Shown: positions 42,780 to 51,554, numbered from the stretch's first letter. The stretch is 64,000 nucleotides of DNA from Paractinoplanes pyxinae (GCF_026626335.1 NZ_JAPNTZ010000019.1:124001-188000); one strand, 5' to 3'. The notes: generated by a model from the sequence alone, not told the origin. Numbers and translations are program-made.

Positions 42780-45700
42780 TTGAAGCACGTCGTCCCACGT
42801 CACCCGCGGCATTGGGGGCCCCTTACGTTGACGCACTCAAAAAGAGATCCGGCGGCAGCGCTCCGAAACGGGCTGGTGGCCGCGCTGGTCGACGACGTCC
42901 CCATCATCAATAACCTGCCCGACCGGCGACTTCTCATCAACTTGGTGCGGCGCGATGTCCGCACCTTCCCCGACGTGCCCGAACGCGAGCAGGCCCGCTC
43001 GCACGTCATCGAGATCGTCCTGGCCTGCATCAGCACGCGGGGCGGATTGCGGGCACTGAAAGAGGCACTGGTCGTCATGGCGCCCGAGGCGCCCGGAACG
43101 AGGATCGCGTCCTCACTCGTCGAGTCGGCTTCCCTGTCGAGCCTGCTCCTGCAGGGCGAGAACCAACGCGCTCACGAGCTCCTGCACCAAGCCGAGGCTG
43201 AAGCCGCCGACCCGGCCTGGTGGCGTGCCATCGTCGTGCAGACAGTCCCGGGCCTGAACCATCCGCCAGCCGATCTTGTAAAGGCCTTCGAGACCGCGGC
43301 CGGTCGCGGCAGCGGCAGCCACGACGCCGCCGCCGCACTCACCTTCATCCGGCGCGTCGCTGCTGATCTTGAGAATCCGGTGGGCGTCGCCCTGAGAACG
43401 TGGGCCGACGAGGTCGGTCACCGGCTCGAACTCCCCGACGGCACGCCTGCCGACCCCGCGCCCGAGGAGCCTCATCGCGACCCCGGCGAACCGTCCGCCT
43501 CGCCGCCACTGCCCGCACCAACTTCGAGTCTTTCGCCCCACGGCGCCCCCGATGGTCAGGTTGACGGCAATGGTGACGAAAATGGTGATATGAGCCAGCA
43601 CGAGACGCGAACTGAACTCAGAAATAGAGACGTTGCGCCCACCCCTGGGGGCGATGCCGAGGCCGCGCCGGCGACCCATGGCGACCAAGGCGACACGAGC
43701 GCAGGGATTGGAGATGATATGGCTCCCGTCGCCGACCGGAAGCTCAAGGAAGAAAAGCTACCTCAGGTATGGGGAGACGTTCCGCAGCGGAATCCGGATT
43801 TCACCGGCCGGGAGGATTTTCTGGAAATTCTGCACAACGAACTCAGTGAACGAAGGCAAACCGCCGTCCTTCCTCAGGCGATTCACGGAATGGGTGGCGT
43901 CGGAAAGTCTCAGATCGCCATTGAATATGTTCACCGGCACAGTCAGGAATTCGATTTGGTCTGGTGGATCCCGGCCGAGGAGACCGGCCAGATTCTGACG
44001 TCGCTGACCAAACTCGCACAGCGTTTGAGACTCGACGTGACTCCTGAGGCGAATGCGGCAGTTCCGGCCGTGCAAGAGGCGTTGAGCACCGGCGCCACCG
44101 GCTATCGCGACTGGCTGCTGGTCTTCGACAACGCCGAAGACCCCACAGAGGCCAGAAAATACTTCCCGACCGGCGGCGCCGGGCGAATTCTGGTCACTTC
44201 GCGGAACCCGGACTGGGAAAGGGGCACCCGCGCGCTGGAGGTCGACGTCTTCACGCGCGAGGAGAGCATCACCCTGCTGCAGAACCGCAACAGCGACCTC
44301 AGCGACCGGGACGCCGACAGCCTCGCCAAGGCGCTGGGCGACCTTCCCCTCGCCATCGAGGCCGCGTCCGCCTGGCGTGCCACCACCGGCATGGACACCA
44401 GCGAATATCTGCGCCTGCTCAACGACAAACGGCTCGACCTGCTCGATGTCGAGCCCCCGCCGGACTACCGGCTCACCGTTCGCGCGGCGTGGAAGCTGTC
44501 GCTCGAGAAGCTCGCGGTCGACAATCTGGCCGCGCTCCAGCTGCTGCAGGTCTGTTCGTTCTTTGCGCCGGAACCCATTCCCCGCAGCCTCTTCACCGGT
44601 TCGAACGCCGACATCACGCCCGAGCTGGACGCCATGCTGCGCGACACCTACAGCATCGGCCGCGCGATCCGCGACATCCTGAAGCTGGCTCTGGCCAAGT
44701 ACGACCACCAGAACAACACGATGCAGATCCACCGGCTGATCCGGCTGGTGCTGACCGACAGCATGGACGCCGAGCAGCAGACCCGCATGCGTCACGGCGC
44801 GCACATGTTGCTGGTCAATGCCGACCCCAACGACCCGGGCCGGCGCGACCAGTGGGAAAGGTACGGAGCACTGCGGGCGCACGTCGAGGCCTCGGATGCC
44901 GTGGCTTCCGACAACCCCCGCGTGCACGACCTGGTCTTCAGCGTCGTGCAGTACCTCTACTACTTCGGCGACCACCAGGGCAGCCAGTCGCTGGCCGAAC
45001 AGGCATTCCGCCACCGCACCCTCGACCGCGGCCCGACCGACGGGCACACGCTGCGCCTCGCGAAGTGGCTCGGGTGGATGTATTTCGTCAACGGCAAGTA
45101 CGCCGCGGCCAGGGAATTGAACCGCAAGACTCTGGAGCACTACCGCGACGTGTTCGGCGACGAGGACGAGGGAACCCTCGACGCCATGAAGGTGGTCGGC
45201 GTCGACCTGCGGGCCAGCGGCGACTTCAAGGCCGGGCTCGACCTCGACCAGCGAGCCGTCGCGGCCGCGCGGCGCGCGTTCGGCCCGGATGATCCGATCA
45301 CCCTGAACGGCACGAACAATCTCGGCGTGAATCTGCGTCTGCTCGGCCTGTTCCAGCAGGCCGAGAAACTCGACGCGGACAACTATGAACGACTTCAGAA
45401 AGTGCTCGGCTCCAACAGCGACGCGTCGATGCTCGCGCTCTACAACCTTCTTATCGATCGCCGTGAATTGGGCGACTACGTGGCGGCCCGCAACGAGCAC
45501 GAGGCCGCCTATGTGCGAAGCGTCGAGACCTTCGGCCGTGACGCACCAGCCACATTGCGCATGGCCCGGGCTTTGGCCGTGGCGCGACGCAAAGCCGGCG
45601 ATCACCCGGGGGCGTTGCGGATGTCGAAAGACACTTTCGACAGATATCAGCGCCGCTACGGCAAGGACTATCCCGACACCATCGCGACCGCCCAGAACCT

Positions 45701-46241
45701 CGCGGTCGACCTGCGGCACGGCCGGGATCTGCCGGAAGCCCGAAAGCTGGGAGAGGACACGCTCGAGCGCTATCTGCGGCTCTTCGGTCCCAAGCACGTC
45801 TATTCACTCTCCGCGCGAACGAACCTCGCGGTGGTCCTTCGCCTCGACGGCGACTTCGACACGGCGCTCGGGCACGACCGGGAATCGCTCGCCGTGCTGA
45901 CCGAAACGCTGGGACCGGACCACCCGGTGACGCTCACCTGCGCCACCAACTTCGGCAGCGACCTGTTCGCGCTCGGCGAGATCAGCGCCGCCTACGAGAA
46001 AGACATTGATACCCTGGCCAGCTCGGAACGGGCTTTGGGCACCGACCACCCGTCGACGCTCGCCTGCAGCGTCAACCTCGCCCTCGACCTCAGGGCCCTC
46101 GGCCGCGAGGCCGAGGCGGACAAGATCCTGTCCGACACGCTGGCGCGGCTGCGCAAGGCGCTGGGCGAGCGTCACCCGGCCACGCTCAATGCGCTGAACA
46201 ATTACCGGGCCGACTGCGATGTCGACCCCATGCCGCTCTGA
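42780..46241 (+). CDS. EAD2-like/NB-ARC/TPR protein (FxSxx-COOH-system type)
   Basis: The 1153-aa protein has an N-terminal EAD2-like helical domain (about 22-130: DRRLLINLVRRDVR, SHVIEIVLACISTRGGLRAL), then an acidic Pro/Ala-rich linker (about 215-330). An NB-ARC ATPase follows, with P-loop 370-377 (GMGGVGKS), LLVFDNAED, RILVTSRNPDW and LPLAIEAAS. About ten TPR units fill 690-1140 (GPDDPITLNGTNNLGVNLRL). It is probably an oligomerising sensor. The start is uncertain: TTG 42780 has no Shine-Dalgarno and TTG 42828 is an alternative that still keeps the first domain. Confidence 0.85.
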   Translation: MKHVVPRHPRHWGPLTLTHSKRDPAAALRNGLVAALVDDVPIINNLPDRRLLINLVRRDVRTFPDVPEREQARSHVIEIVLACISTRGGLRALKEALVVMAPEAPGTRIASSLVESASLSSLLLQGENQRAHELLHQAEAEAADPAWWRAIVVQTVPGLNHPPADLVKAFETAAGRGSGSHDAAAALTFIRRVAADLENPVGVALRTWADEVGHRLELPDGTPADPAPEEPHRDPGEPSASPPLPAPTSSLSPHGAPDGQVDGNGDENGDMSQHETRTELRNRDVAPTPGGDAEAAPATHGDQGDTSAGIGDDMAPVADRKLKEEKLPQVWGDVPQRNPDFTGREDFLEILHNELSERRQTAVLPQAIHGMGGVGKSQIAIEYVHRHSQEFDLVWWIPAEETGQILTSLTKLAQRLRLDVTPEANAAVPAVQEALSTGATGYRDWLLVFDNAEDPTEARKYFPTGGAGRILVTSRNPDWERGTRALEVDVFTREESITLLQNRNSDLSDRDADSLAKALGDLPLAIEAASAWRATTGMDTSEYLRLLNDKRLDLLDVEPPPDYRLTVRAAWKLSLEKLAVDNLAALQLLQVCSFFAPEPIPRSLFTGSNADITPELDAMLRDTYSIGRAIRDILKLALAKYDHQNNTMQIHRLIRLVLTDSMDAEQQTRMRHGAHMLLVNADPNDPGRRDQWERYGALRAHVEASDAVASDNPRVHDLVFSVVQYLYYFGDHQGSQSLAEQAFRHRTLDRGPTDGHTLRLAKWLGWMYFVNGKYAAARELNRKTLEHYRDVFGDEDEGTLDAMKVVGVDLRASGDFKAGLDLDQRAVAAARRAFGPDDPITLNGTNNLGVNLRLLGLFQQAEKLDADNYERLQKVLGSNSDASMLALYNLLIDRRELGDYVAARNEHEAAYVRSVETFGRDAPATLRMARALAVARRKAGDHPGALRMSKDTFDRYQRRYGKDYPDTIATAQNLAVDLRHGRDLPEARKLGEDTLERYLRLFGPKHVYSLSARTNLAVVLRLDGDFDTALGHDRESLAVLTETLGPDHPVTLTCATNFGSDLFALGEISAAYEKDIDTLASSERALGTDHPSTLACSVNLALDLRALGREAEADKILSDTLARLRKALGERHPATLNALNNYRADCDVDPMPL

Positions 46242-46293
46242 TCCGGCCGCGATCGTGGATGGTGGCGGCACGACCCGCCACCATCCGGGCGGC

Positions 46294-46470
46294 TCAGTCG
46301 ACGCGGCCGGGCGGGCCGCTGCCGAGGTTGCCGCGGCTGTGCTCCAGCTGACTGAACAGCGCGCCCGTCGACGGTTCCAACAGTCGCGGGTCGGTCTCAC
46401 CGAGATCGTGAAGAGAAGTAGCCGTAAGGTCGATCAATTCAGTTTCGATCTCCGGGGGATCGAGATCCAC
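46294..46470 (-). CDS. Candidate RiPP precursor with FxSxx-like leader
   Basis: I prefer GTG 46470 (AAGGGA 9 bp upstream), giving 58 aa; the ATG at 46554 would add 28 residues. The acidic start ends in ETELIDLTATSLHDLGETDP, like the leader of FxSxx-COOH cyclophane precursors (LxDLTxxSLxxLxxLD). The tail GALFSQLEHSRG then NLGSGPPGRVD contains FSQLE and HSRG but not a C-terminal FxSxx. It sits between the NB-ARC/TPR gene and the phosphorylase-EAD2 gene. The HExxH enzyme is encoded nearby. No radical SAM maturase is in the window. Confidence 0.5.
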   Translation of the reverse strand: MDLDPPEIETELIDLTATSLHDLGETDPRLLEPSTGALFSQLEHSRGNLGSGPPGRVD

Positions 46471-46700
46471 AGCGCAGATTCCCTTCTCAAGGCCGGCCGT
46501 GCCAAGGCTGAGTGAACGGTCGCGTGGACGGTGAAGCGCGAAGCTATTCGTCATTCAGCCCCGTCAGTCCCTCATACCGGCCCGGCAACCAGAGCGAGTT
46601 CGGTGACCGGGCGACTCCGGCCCCGCACGTGGCGGCGATGATCATCGAAATAGGCGCGGGCGGCAGAAATTCGGTAGCGAAACGGTAGGAGGCCGCGCGA

Positions 46701-47813
46701 ATGCCGGCGGAAGTCACCATCGGGATCGTCACGGCCGTGCCGGTTGAGCACGCCGCTCTGCGAGAGGCGCTGGATCACGCCCACGACCATCGGGCGGCAG
46801 GTGATCCGAAGACGTACCGCGTCGGGGACATTCCGAGCTCGGTCCGCGGCCGGCCGCACCGCGTGGTGACCACTCTGCAGACCCGGGACGGCACCCGCGA
46901 CGCGGCGGCCAGCGTCACCAATCTCATCCGGTCCTTCCCGTCCTTGCGCACGATCCTCATGTGCGGGATAGCGGCCGGGGTGCCGGCGGGCGGGGTACGT
47001 CTCGGCGACATCGTCAGCGCCACCGACGGCATTGTCGACTACGCGCACCTGAGGGCCACCGACGAAGGCCTGTCCCTGCGGCGGGCGCCGGGTGACGTCT
47101 CGGCGAGCTTCCTTGACGCCGACCACAAGCTCGCGCAAGAGGAGTTGCACGAGCGCCGCCCCTGGACGACCGTGCTGACCGAGCTCGAGCGAGAGCACGC
47201 CGCCTTCCGCCGCCCACCCGGGGCAGGGACGCCGACCGTGCACCGGGGCGCGTTCGGCAGCTCGGACGTGCTACTCCGCGACGCGAAGCTGCGGGACGAT
47301 CTGGCCCGCAGACATCGGGTCGTCGCCTTCGAGATGGAGGCGTCCGGTCTCGCCGCGGCCGCCCGCATGCATGGCCGCGAGTGGTATCTGGTCAAGGGAG
47401 TGTCCGACCTGGCCGATCGGAACAAAGATGATCGATATCATGGCTTCGCCGCGGCCGCATCGGCCGCCTACCTGCACGCGCTGCTCGGCGTGATGACGCC
47501 GGAGCCGAGCCGGACGGGCCGGCCCGGTGGTACGGCTTCATTGTCGCGCGTCCTCGAGGTGATGCTGGACATTGCCACCATTCAAGCCGAGCACGACCGG
47601 CAGCGCCTCATTCACGAGTTGCCCTCCCATCTGCGGGCCGGCATCCCGTACAGCCCGACGCCGCGCATCCATTTCCTGTCGATCATCCGGGCCTGCCAGG
47701 ACTATCCGGAGGGTCGCGACGCGCTGCTGGATGCTTTGGGCATGATGCTCGGCCCGGGCTCTCCTGCGTTCGACAGGGTGAGCCAAGTGATCGAGGAGAA
47801 CTGGGCGGCCTAA
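46701..47813 (+). CDS. Nucleoside phosphorylase/nucleosidase-fold protein with C-terminal EAD2-like domain
   Basis: AGGAGG lies 8 bp before ATG 46701. Residues 1-250 have the MTA/SAH nucleosidase-PNP fold: IGIVTAVPVEHAALREALD, MCGIAAGVPAGGVRLGDIV, and VVAFEMEASGLAAAARMHGR with the ribose-binding MEASG, then VKGVSDLADRNKDDRYHGFA. Residues 280-370 form an EAD2-like domain (DRQRLIHELPSHLRAG, RIHFLSIIRACQDYPEGRDA) that aligns with the N-terminus of the NB-ARC/TPR protein. In conflict systems this arrangement is an effector recruited by domain pairing; it could degrade nucleosides or a nucleotide signal. Confidence 0.88.
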   Translation: MPAEVTIGIVTAVPVEHAALREALDHAHDHRAAGDPKTYRVGDIPSSVRGRPHRVVTTLQTRDGTRDAAASVTNLIRSFPSLRTILMCGIAAGVPAGGVRLGDIVSATDGIVDYAHLRATDEGLSLRRAPGDVSASFLDADHKLAQEELHERRPWTTVLTELEREHAAFRRPPGAGTPTVHRGAFGSSDVLLRDAKLRDDLARRHRVVAFEMEASGLAAAARMHGREWYLVKGVSDLADRNKDDRYHGFAAAASAAYLHALLGVMTPEPSRTGRPGGTASLSRVLEVMLDIATIQAEHDRQRLIHELPSHLRAGIPYSPTPRIHFLSIIRACQDYPEGRDALLDALGMMLGPGSPAFDRVSQVIEENWAA

Positions 47814-49663
47814 AGCAAGGCCGGCCCAAGCCACGTGGCGAAAGCGACCGGGTCCGGCGCCGAGCCGCGCACTCCTGCGTAGACGGCCCGCACCATCGCG
47901 GGATGTTCTCCCAGCACTGCGGCCGCCGGGCCCTCGACGGTCAGCCCCAGGCCGGTCCAGGCGTCGAGGTCGTCCGGGTCGGCTCGGATCCGATGGGCGA
48001 AAGAGGTGCCGGCGGCCGCGTTCTCACCCCGGAGCAGCTCGGCGTCGGCCTCGTCGACACCGAGCGCCCGCAGCCGGGCGGTGACGGCGGTCGTACCGCG
48101 TTCGAACCGGCGCCGGGCCAGCGCAAGCCTTCCCTGCGACCATGTCTTCGCGCCGGGCACCACGCGGTAGCCCGGGTCGGCCGGTGGCGCCTGCTCGCCC
48201 CGCGCCCATGCGATGACTAGCCGGTCCACCGTCTCTTTGGCCGGGCGCAGGTGCCGGAGCCGCCAACCGGCCCGATGACCGGCGGCGATCAGGGCAGCCA
48301 CCCGGGCCGGTTCGGAATCCTCCGGGAGAGGTGCCCATCCGGCCACCCGTTCGCCGAGTCCGGCGATGAGGCGCCGTCCGAGCGGGGTGAGCGCCGCCGA
48401 GCCGGCCGCTACTCCCAGGGCTTGCCGGGCCTGCTCACGGGACAGGGCGTACTCGAATTCGCCGCCCGGCCCGGGCTGGGCGGCGTTGTGCATACGCCAG
48501 AAGTCGCAGATGTTCACGAAAGCGAAGATTCCTTGTATCAGGCCGGGCAGCGGTCGTGGATCGTCCCGCCACGGCGCGTACAGGATCTCCTCCTCACCGC
48601 CGGACGTGACCGGCAGCAGGTGCAGCAGGCCACCCAGCCGGATGTGAGCGAATTCGTGGATCAGGGCGACGGCCAGGGACAGGGAATCGCCCGGTTCGGA
48701 GACCAGGACGCTGCCGAACGCCTCGCCGGTCGACGCGCTGCGGGCCTCGGCTCCGTCCCGGTCGGACAACGGCACCAGCGAGACGATGCCGGGCGCCATG
48801 GCCTCGGCCGACGGCGGGTGCCGATCCACGATGAGATCCCAGGCCCCGGCCAGCAGCGCGGTCCAGCGTTCGGCGTCCGCCGCCGGCAGTCGCTGCGCCG
48901 GCACCGGGTCGCCGAGGTCACGGTACGGGTCGATGTCGTCGAGCGTCACGGCCAACGCCGGCGGCCCGCCCACGCGCAACCGGCGCAGCTCCCACCATTC
49001 CGGGCCGCCCGCTCGCGGCGCGCCCGCGACCGGCACCCGCAGCACTGAAGCGCCGTCCGCCCGCGCCGCGCCCGCGACCGGCACCCGCAGCACCTGAGCG
49101 CCGTGGCGCAACGTCAACACCCCTGCCGCCACCTCGGCCTCGACCGCGTCCCACGGTTCGGCCCCGGGGAACACCGCCATACCCAGGCCCGGCAGCATCG
49201 CCCGGCCGTCCCGGGCGGGCACAACCGTGCTCCAGTCGAGCCCTCGCCGGGCCGCGGCCACGAGAGCCACGGCGTGCAGCCCGCCCGCGTCGACCCACCT
49301 CGGAGCCGAGGCCGACACATGACCTTTCTCGCGTCGGACTACGTACGCGGCCCAACTGCCGACCTGCGGGTGCATGAGCACTTGCCGGAACGTCGCGCGG
49401 TCGACCCGATCCACTTCCTCCAGCAGGTCGATGGAGGCCGACGCCGGTGGCAGGGGGCCCATGGGGTCCGGCCGCGTGGCGAACAGGCGGCGAACGGCGT
49501 CAAGCAGGAGCAGCCGACGGCTGAATTCGGACTTCCACAGCGTTTCGGTCAGCTCCGCGCTGCCGTACCCGTGACATAACAGGTCGAGATGCGACTCCTT
49601 GATGCGGTGTTTCTTGAACGGCATCCAGGCCCCCGGCGTCGACTGAGCGGACAGTTCCGTCAC
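47810..49663 (-). CDS. HExxH-motif peptide beta-hydroxylase-like protein
   Basis: The product is 617 aa from GTG 49663; ATG 49624 (MPFKKHRIKES) is an alternative start. Its centre holds HEFAH (residues 336-340 from GTG 49663) in AVALIHEFAHIRLGGLLHL. It also has SLVPLSDRDGAEARSASTGE and a helical C-terminus (KTWSQGRLALARRRFERG). This matches the aKG-HExxH family tied to FxSxx-type RiPPs, where the His/Glu/His motif binds iron for peptide beta-hydroxylation. Residues about 195-225 contain a duplicated LRVPVAGA segment. The 3' end overlaps the EAD2-phosphorylase gene by 4 bp. Confidence 0.82.
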   Translation of the reverse strand: MTELSAQSTPGAWMPFKKHRIKESHLDLLCHGYGSAELTETLWKSEFSRRLLLLDAVRRLFATRPDPMGPLPPASASIDLLEEVDRVDRATFRQVLMHPQVGSWAAYVVRREKGHVSASAPRWVDAGGLHAVALVAAARRGLDWSTVVPARDGRAMLPGLGMAVFPGAEPWDAVEAEVAAGVLTLRHGAQVLRVPVAGAARADGASVLRVPVAGAPRAGGPEWWELRRLRVGGPPALAVTLDDIDPYRDLGDPVPAQRLPAADAERWTALLAGAWDLIVDRHPPSAEAMAPGIVSLVPLSDRDGAEARSASTGEAFGSVLVSEPGDSLSLAVALIHEFAHIRLGGLLHLLPVTSGGEEEILYAPWRDDPRPLPGLIQGIFAFVNICDFWRMHNAAQPGPGGEFEYALSREQARQALGVAAGSAALTPLGRRLIAGLGERVAGWAPLPEDSEPARVAALIAAGHRAGWRLRHLRPAKETVDRLVIAWARGEQAPPADPGYRVVPGAKTWSQGRLALARRRFERGTTAVTARLRALGVDEADAELLRGENAAAGTSFAHRIRADPDDLDAWTGLGLTVEGPAAAVLGEHPAMVRAVYAGVRGSAPDPVAFATWLGPALL

Positions 49664-49723
49664 GGCTACTCTAAGCGTTGCCGTGCGAACCGTTCGATCT
49701 ATCGAGATGAATGCAACTGCCTC

Positions 49724-51499
49724 CTATTTGGCCGGGGCGACGATGCCGTACTCGTGGATCTTGCGGTAGATCGTGGCTCGGGACATGCCCAGGGCGGCGG
49801 CCGCCTTGACCTTGTTGCCCTCCCAGTCGAGCAGGCTGCGGACGATGGCGTCGCGTTCCATCGCTTCCAAAGGGCTCAGCAGTCGGCGCGAGACCGTGCG
49901 GCACTCCGGGGGCAGGTCGCGCGGCTGGATGGCTCCGCTTCGGCGGTGCTGGACGATGTTGCGCAGCACCTGCCACAGCTGTTCGACGTTGCCGGGCCAG
50001 CTTGATCGGCTGAGCATCTGCAGCGCCGGGGGCGAGCATTCGAGGCGGCCGTCGGGCACCAGGCGGGCCAGGAAGAACGGCACCAGGGCCTGCACGTCCT
50101 CGGGGTGGTAGCGCAGCGGCGGCAGTTCGACCGTGCTGGCGAAGAAGCGCAGCAGGCCGGCCAGCTCGCCGGCGTCGTGGCGGGGGCTGAGGGTGAGCGC
50201 GACCCACGGCGCGCTCTCCGCGGCCCGGGCCTGTTCGAGCAGGTGGCACAGCACTTCCAGCAGGGCGCCGGCGGCCCGGTCGGCGTGCTGGACGACCAGG
50301 ACGCCACCGCCGGCGCTCAGTTCCCGGCGGACGTCGTCGAGCCAGGCCCGGCCGGGGGCGGCGGCGTCGGCCACGGCGAAGTGGGCGCCGGGGTGGTCGT
50401 GCTGGTGGATCGCTCGCAGCACGGCCAGCTTGCCCACCCCGGCCTCGCCCTCGAGCACCAGCCACTCGCCGGACGCGTAGGCCGCCTTCGCCTGCTGGCA
50501 GCCGCGCAGCCACAGGCCGCCCGATCCGACCAGGCCGGGCAGGAAGGCCCGCGGCGCCGGTGCGGGATCCATCCGTACGCCCAATCGGGGTTCTTCGAGG
50601 CGCACGTGCACCACTCCCCCGGTGGGGCCACCCTCGCCTCGCACCGGGCGGCAGAACATCCGCGCCTCGACGCCGCTCGGCAGTTCCACCGTCAGCGTCG
50701 CCGTCGGATTGCGCCCGGCCAGCGCCTCGGCCGCCTGCGCGAGCAGGATCGACTGCTCGGCCGGGTCGAGCACGTGGCGCGCATGGTCGTTCATCATCAC
50801 GACGTCGTTGTTCAAAGCGAAGACAATTCCCGCCGTACGCCGGCAGGTGCGCAGGTATTCCTGCAGGAGCTCGAGTTCACGGATGCCGCTGTCGGCCAGC
50901 ATCGCCTGCTGGATCTGCCCGGCCGTGGTCTTGGCCAGCGCCAGCAGCAGCGGGTCGGCGTCCTTGCGCCAGCAGGTCAGGTCGACCGCGCCCACCGTCT
51001 TGCCCGAGATCGGATGGTGGATCGGCACCCCGGCGCAGGCCAGATCCTCCAGATGTTCCGCGTAGTGCTCGTGGCCGAACACGTGCATCGGCCGGCCACC
51101 CTCCAGCGCGGTGCCGATGCCGTTGGTGCCGACGAACTCCTCGGCGTAGCTGAAGCCGGGGGCCAGATTCACCCGGTCGAGGTGGGCGTCGAGGTCGCGC
51201 CCGGCGTCGAGCCGGGTCAGCACGAGCCCGGTCGGGTCGGTCAGGATGATGCTGACCGCCTGACCTTCCAGGTGCTCGCGCAGATGCCGCAGCACCGGCA
51301 ATGCACTGCGGGTCAGTGGTGTGTCGAGGTCGGGGTCACGCAGATACGACAGGTCGACGCGGTCGGCGGCCACGTTCCAGCGGCGGGAACGCCACCACGA
51401 GGCCAGGATCGCGTCGCGCACCTGGTCGGGATCGATCTCTTCGGCGGTGAGGAACTGCTCCCGCGTCTTGGCTAAACGCTCGTTGTCACCGGGCGGCAC
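49724..51499 (-). CDS. GAF/AAA+/Fis-type activator of the monooxygenase operon (MimR/AcoR-like)
   Basis: The 591-aa protein has a helical N-terminus, a GAF-like domain (about 70-200, EEFVGTNGIGTALEGGRPM, YAEHLEDLACAGVPIHHP), and a PAS-like middle. A degenerate AAA+ module follows (about 330-540, Walker A GEAGVGK, LLRFFASTVELPPLRYHPED, SSWPGNVEQLWQVL). A Fis HTH ends it (KAAAALGMSRATIYRKIHEY). The GAFTGA loop for sigma-54 is missing, consistent with an actinobacterial protein working with a sigma-70-type holoenzyme. It is divergent from the operon, with operator-like repeats in the gap. Confidence 0.9.
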   Translation of the reverse strand: MPPGDNERLAKTREQFLTAEEIDPDQVRDAILASWWRSRRWNVAADRVDLSYLRDPDLDTPLTRSALPVLRHLREHLEGQAVSIILTDPTGLVLTRLDAGRDLDAHLDRVNLAPGFSYAEEFVGTNGIGTALEGGRPMHVFGHEHYAEHLEDLACAGVPIHHPISGKTVGAVDLTCWRKDADPLLLALAKTTAGQIQQAMLADSGIRELELLQEYLRTCRRTAGIVFALNNDVVMMNDHARHVLDPAEQSILLAQAAEALAGRNPTATLTVELPSGVEARMFCRPVRGEGGPTGGVVHVRLEEPRLGVRMDPAPAPRAFLPGLVGSGGLWLRGCQQAKAAYASGEWLVLEGEAGVGKLAVLRAIHQHDHPGAHFAVADAAAPGRAWLDDVRRELSAGGGVLVVQHADRAAGALLEVLCHLLEQARAAESAPWVALTLSPRHDAGELAGLLRFFASTVELPPLRYHPEDVQALVPFFLARLVPDGRLECSPPALQMLSRSSWPGNVEQLWQVLRNIVQHRRSGAIQPRDLPPECRTVSRRLLSPLEAMERDAIVRSLLDWEGNKVKAAAALGMSRATIYRKIHEYGIVAPAK

Positions 51500-51554
51500 A
51501 GGGCACCCCCTGTTACAGGCTGGTTACACGCTACGCGCCCCGTCCAGTCACCTT

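Noticed and set aside
43556..43747. Possible extra gene in the linker of the NB-ARC/TPR protein, where base composition dips
   Set aside because: The dip matches a low-complexity Pro/Ala/acidic linker between EAD2-like and NB-ARC domains; the main frame is unbroken.
46219..46515. 98-aa plus-strand frame after the NB-ARC/TPR gene
   Set aside because: Overlaps the end of that gene, lacks a ribosome binding site and has basic, non-family-like composition. The opposite-strand frame has the leader-like motif and a Shine-Dalgarno.
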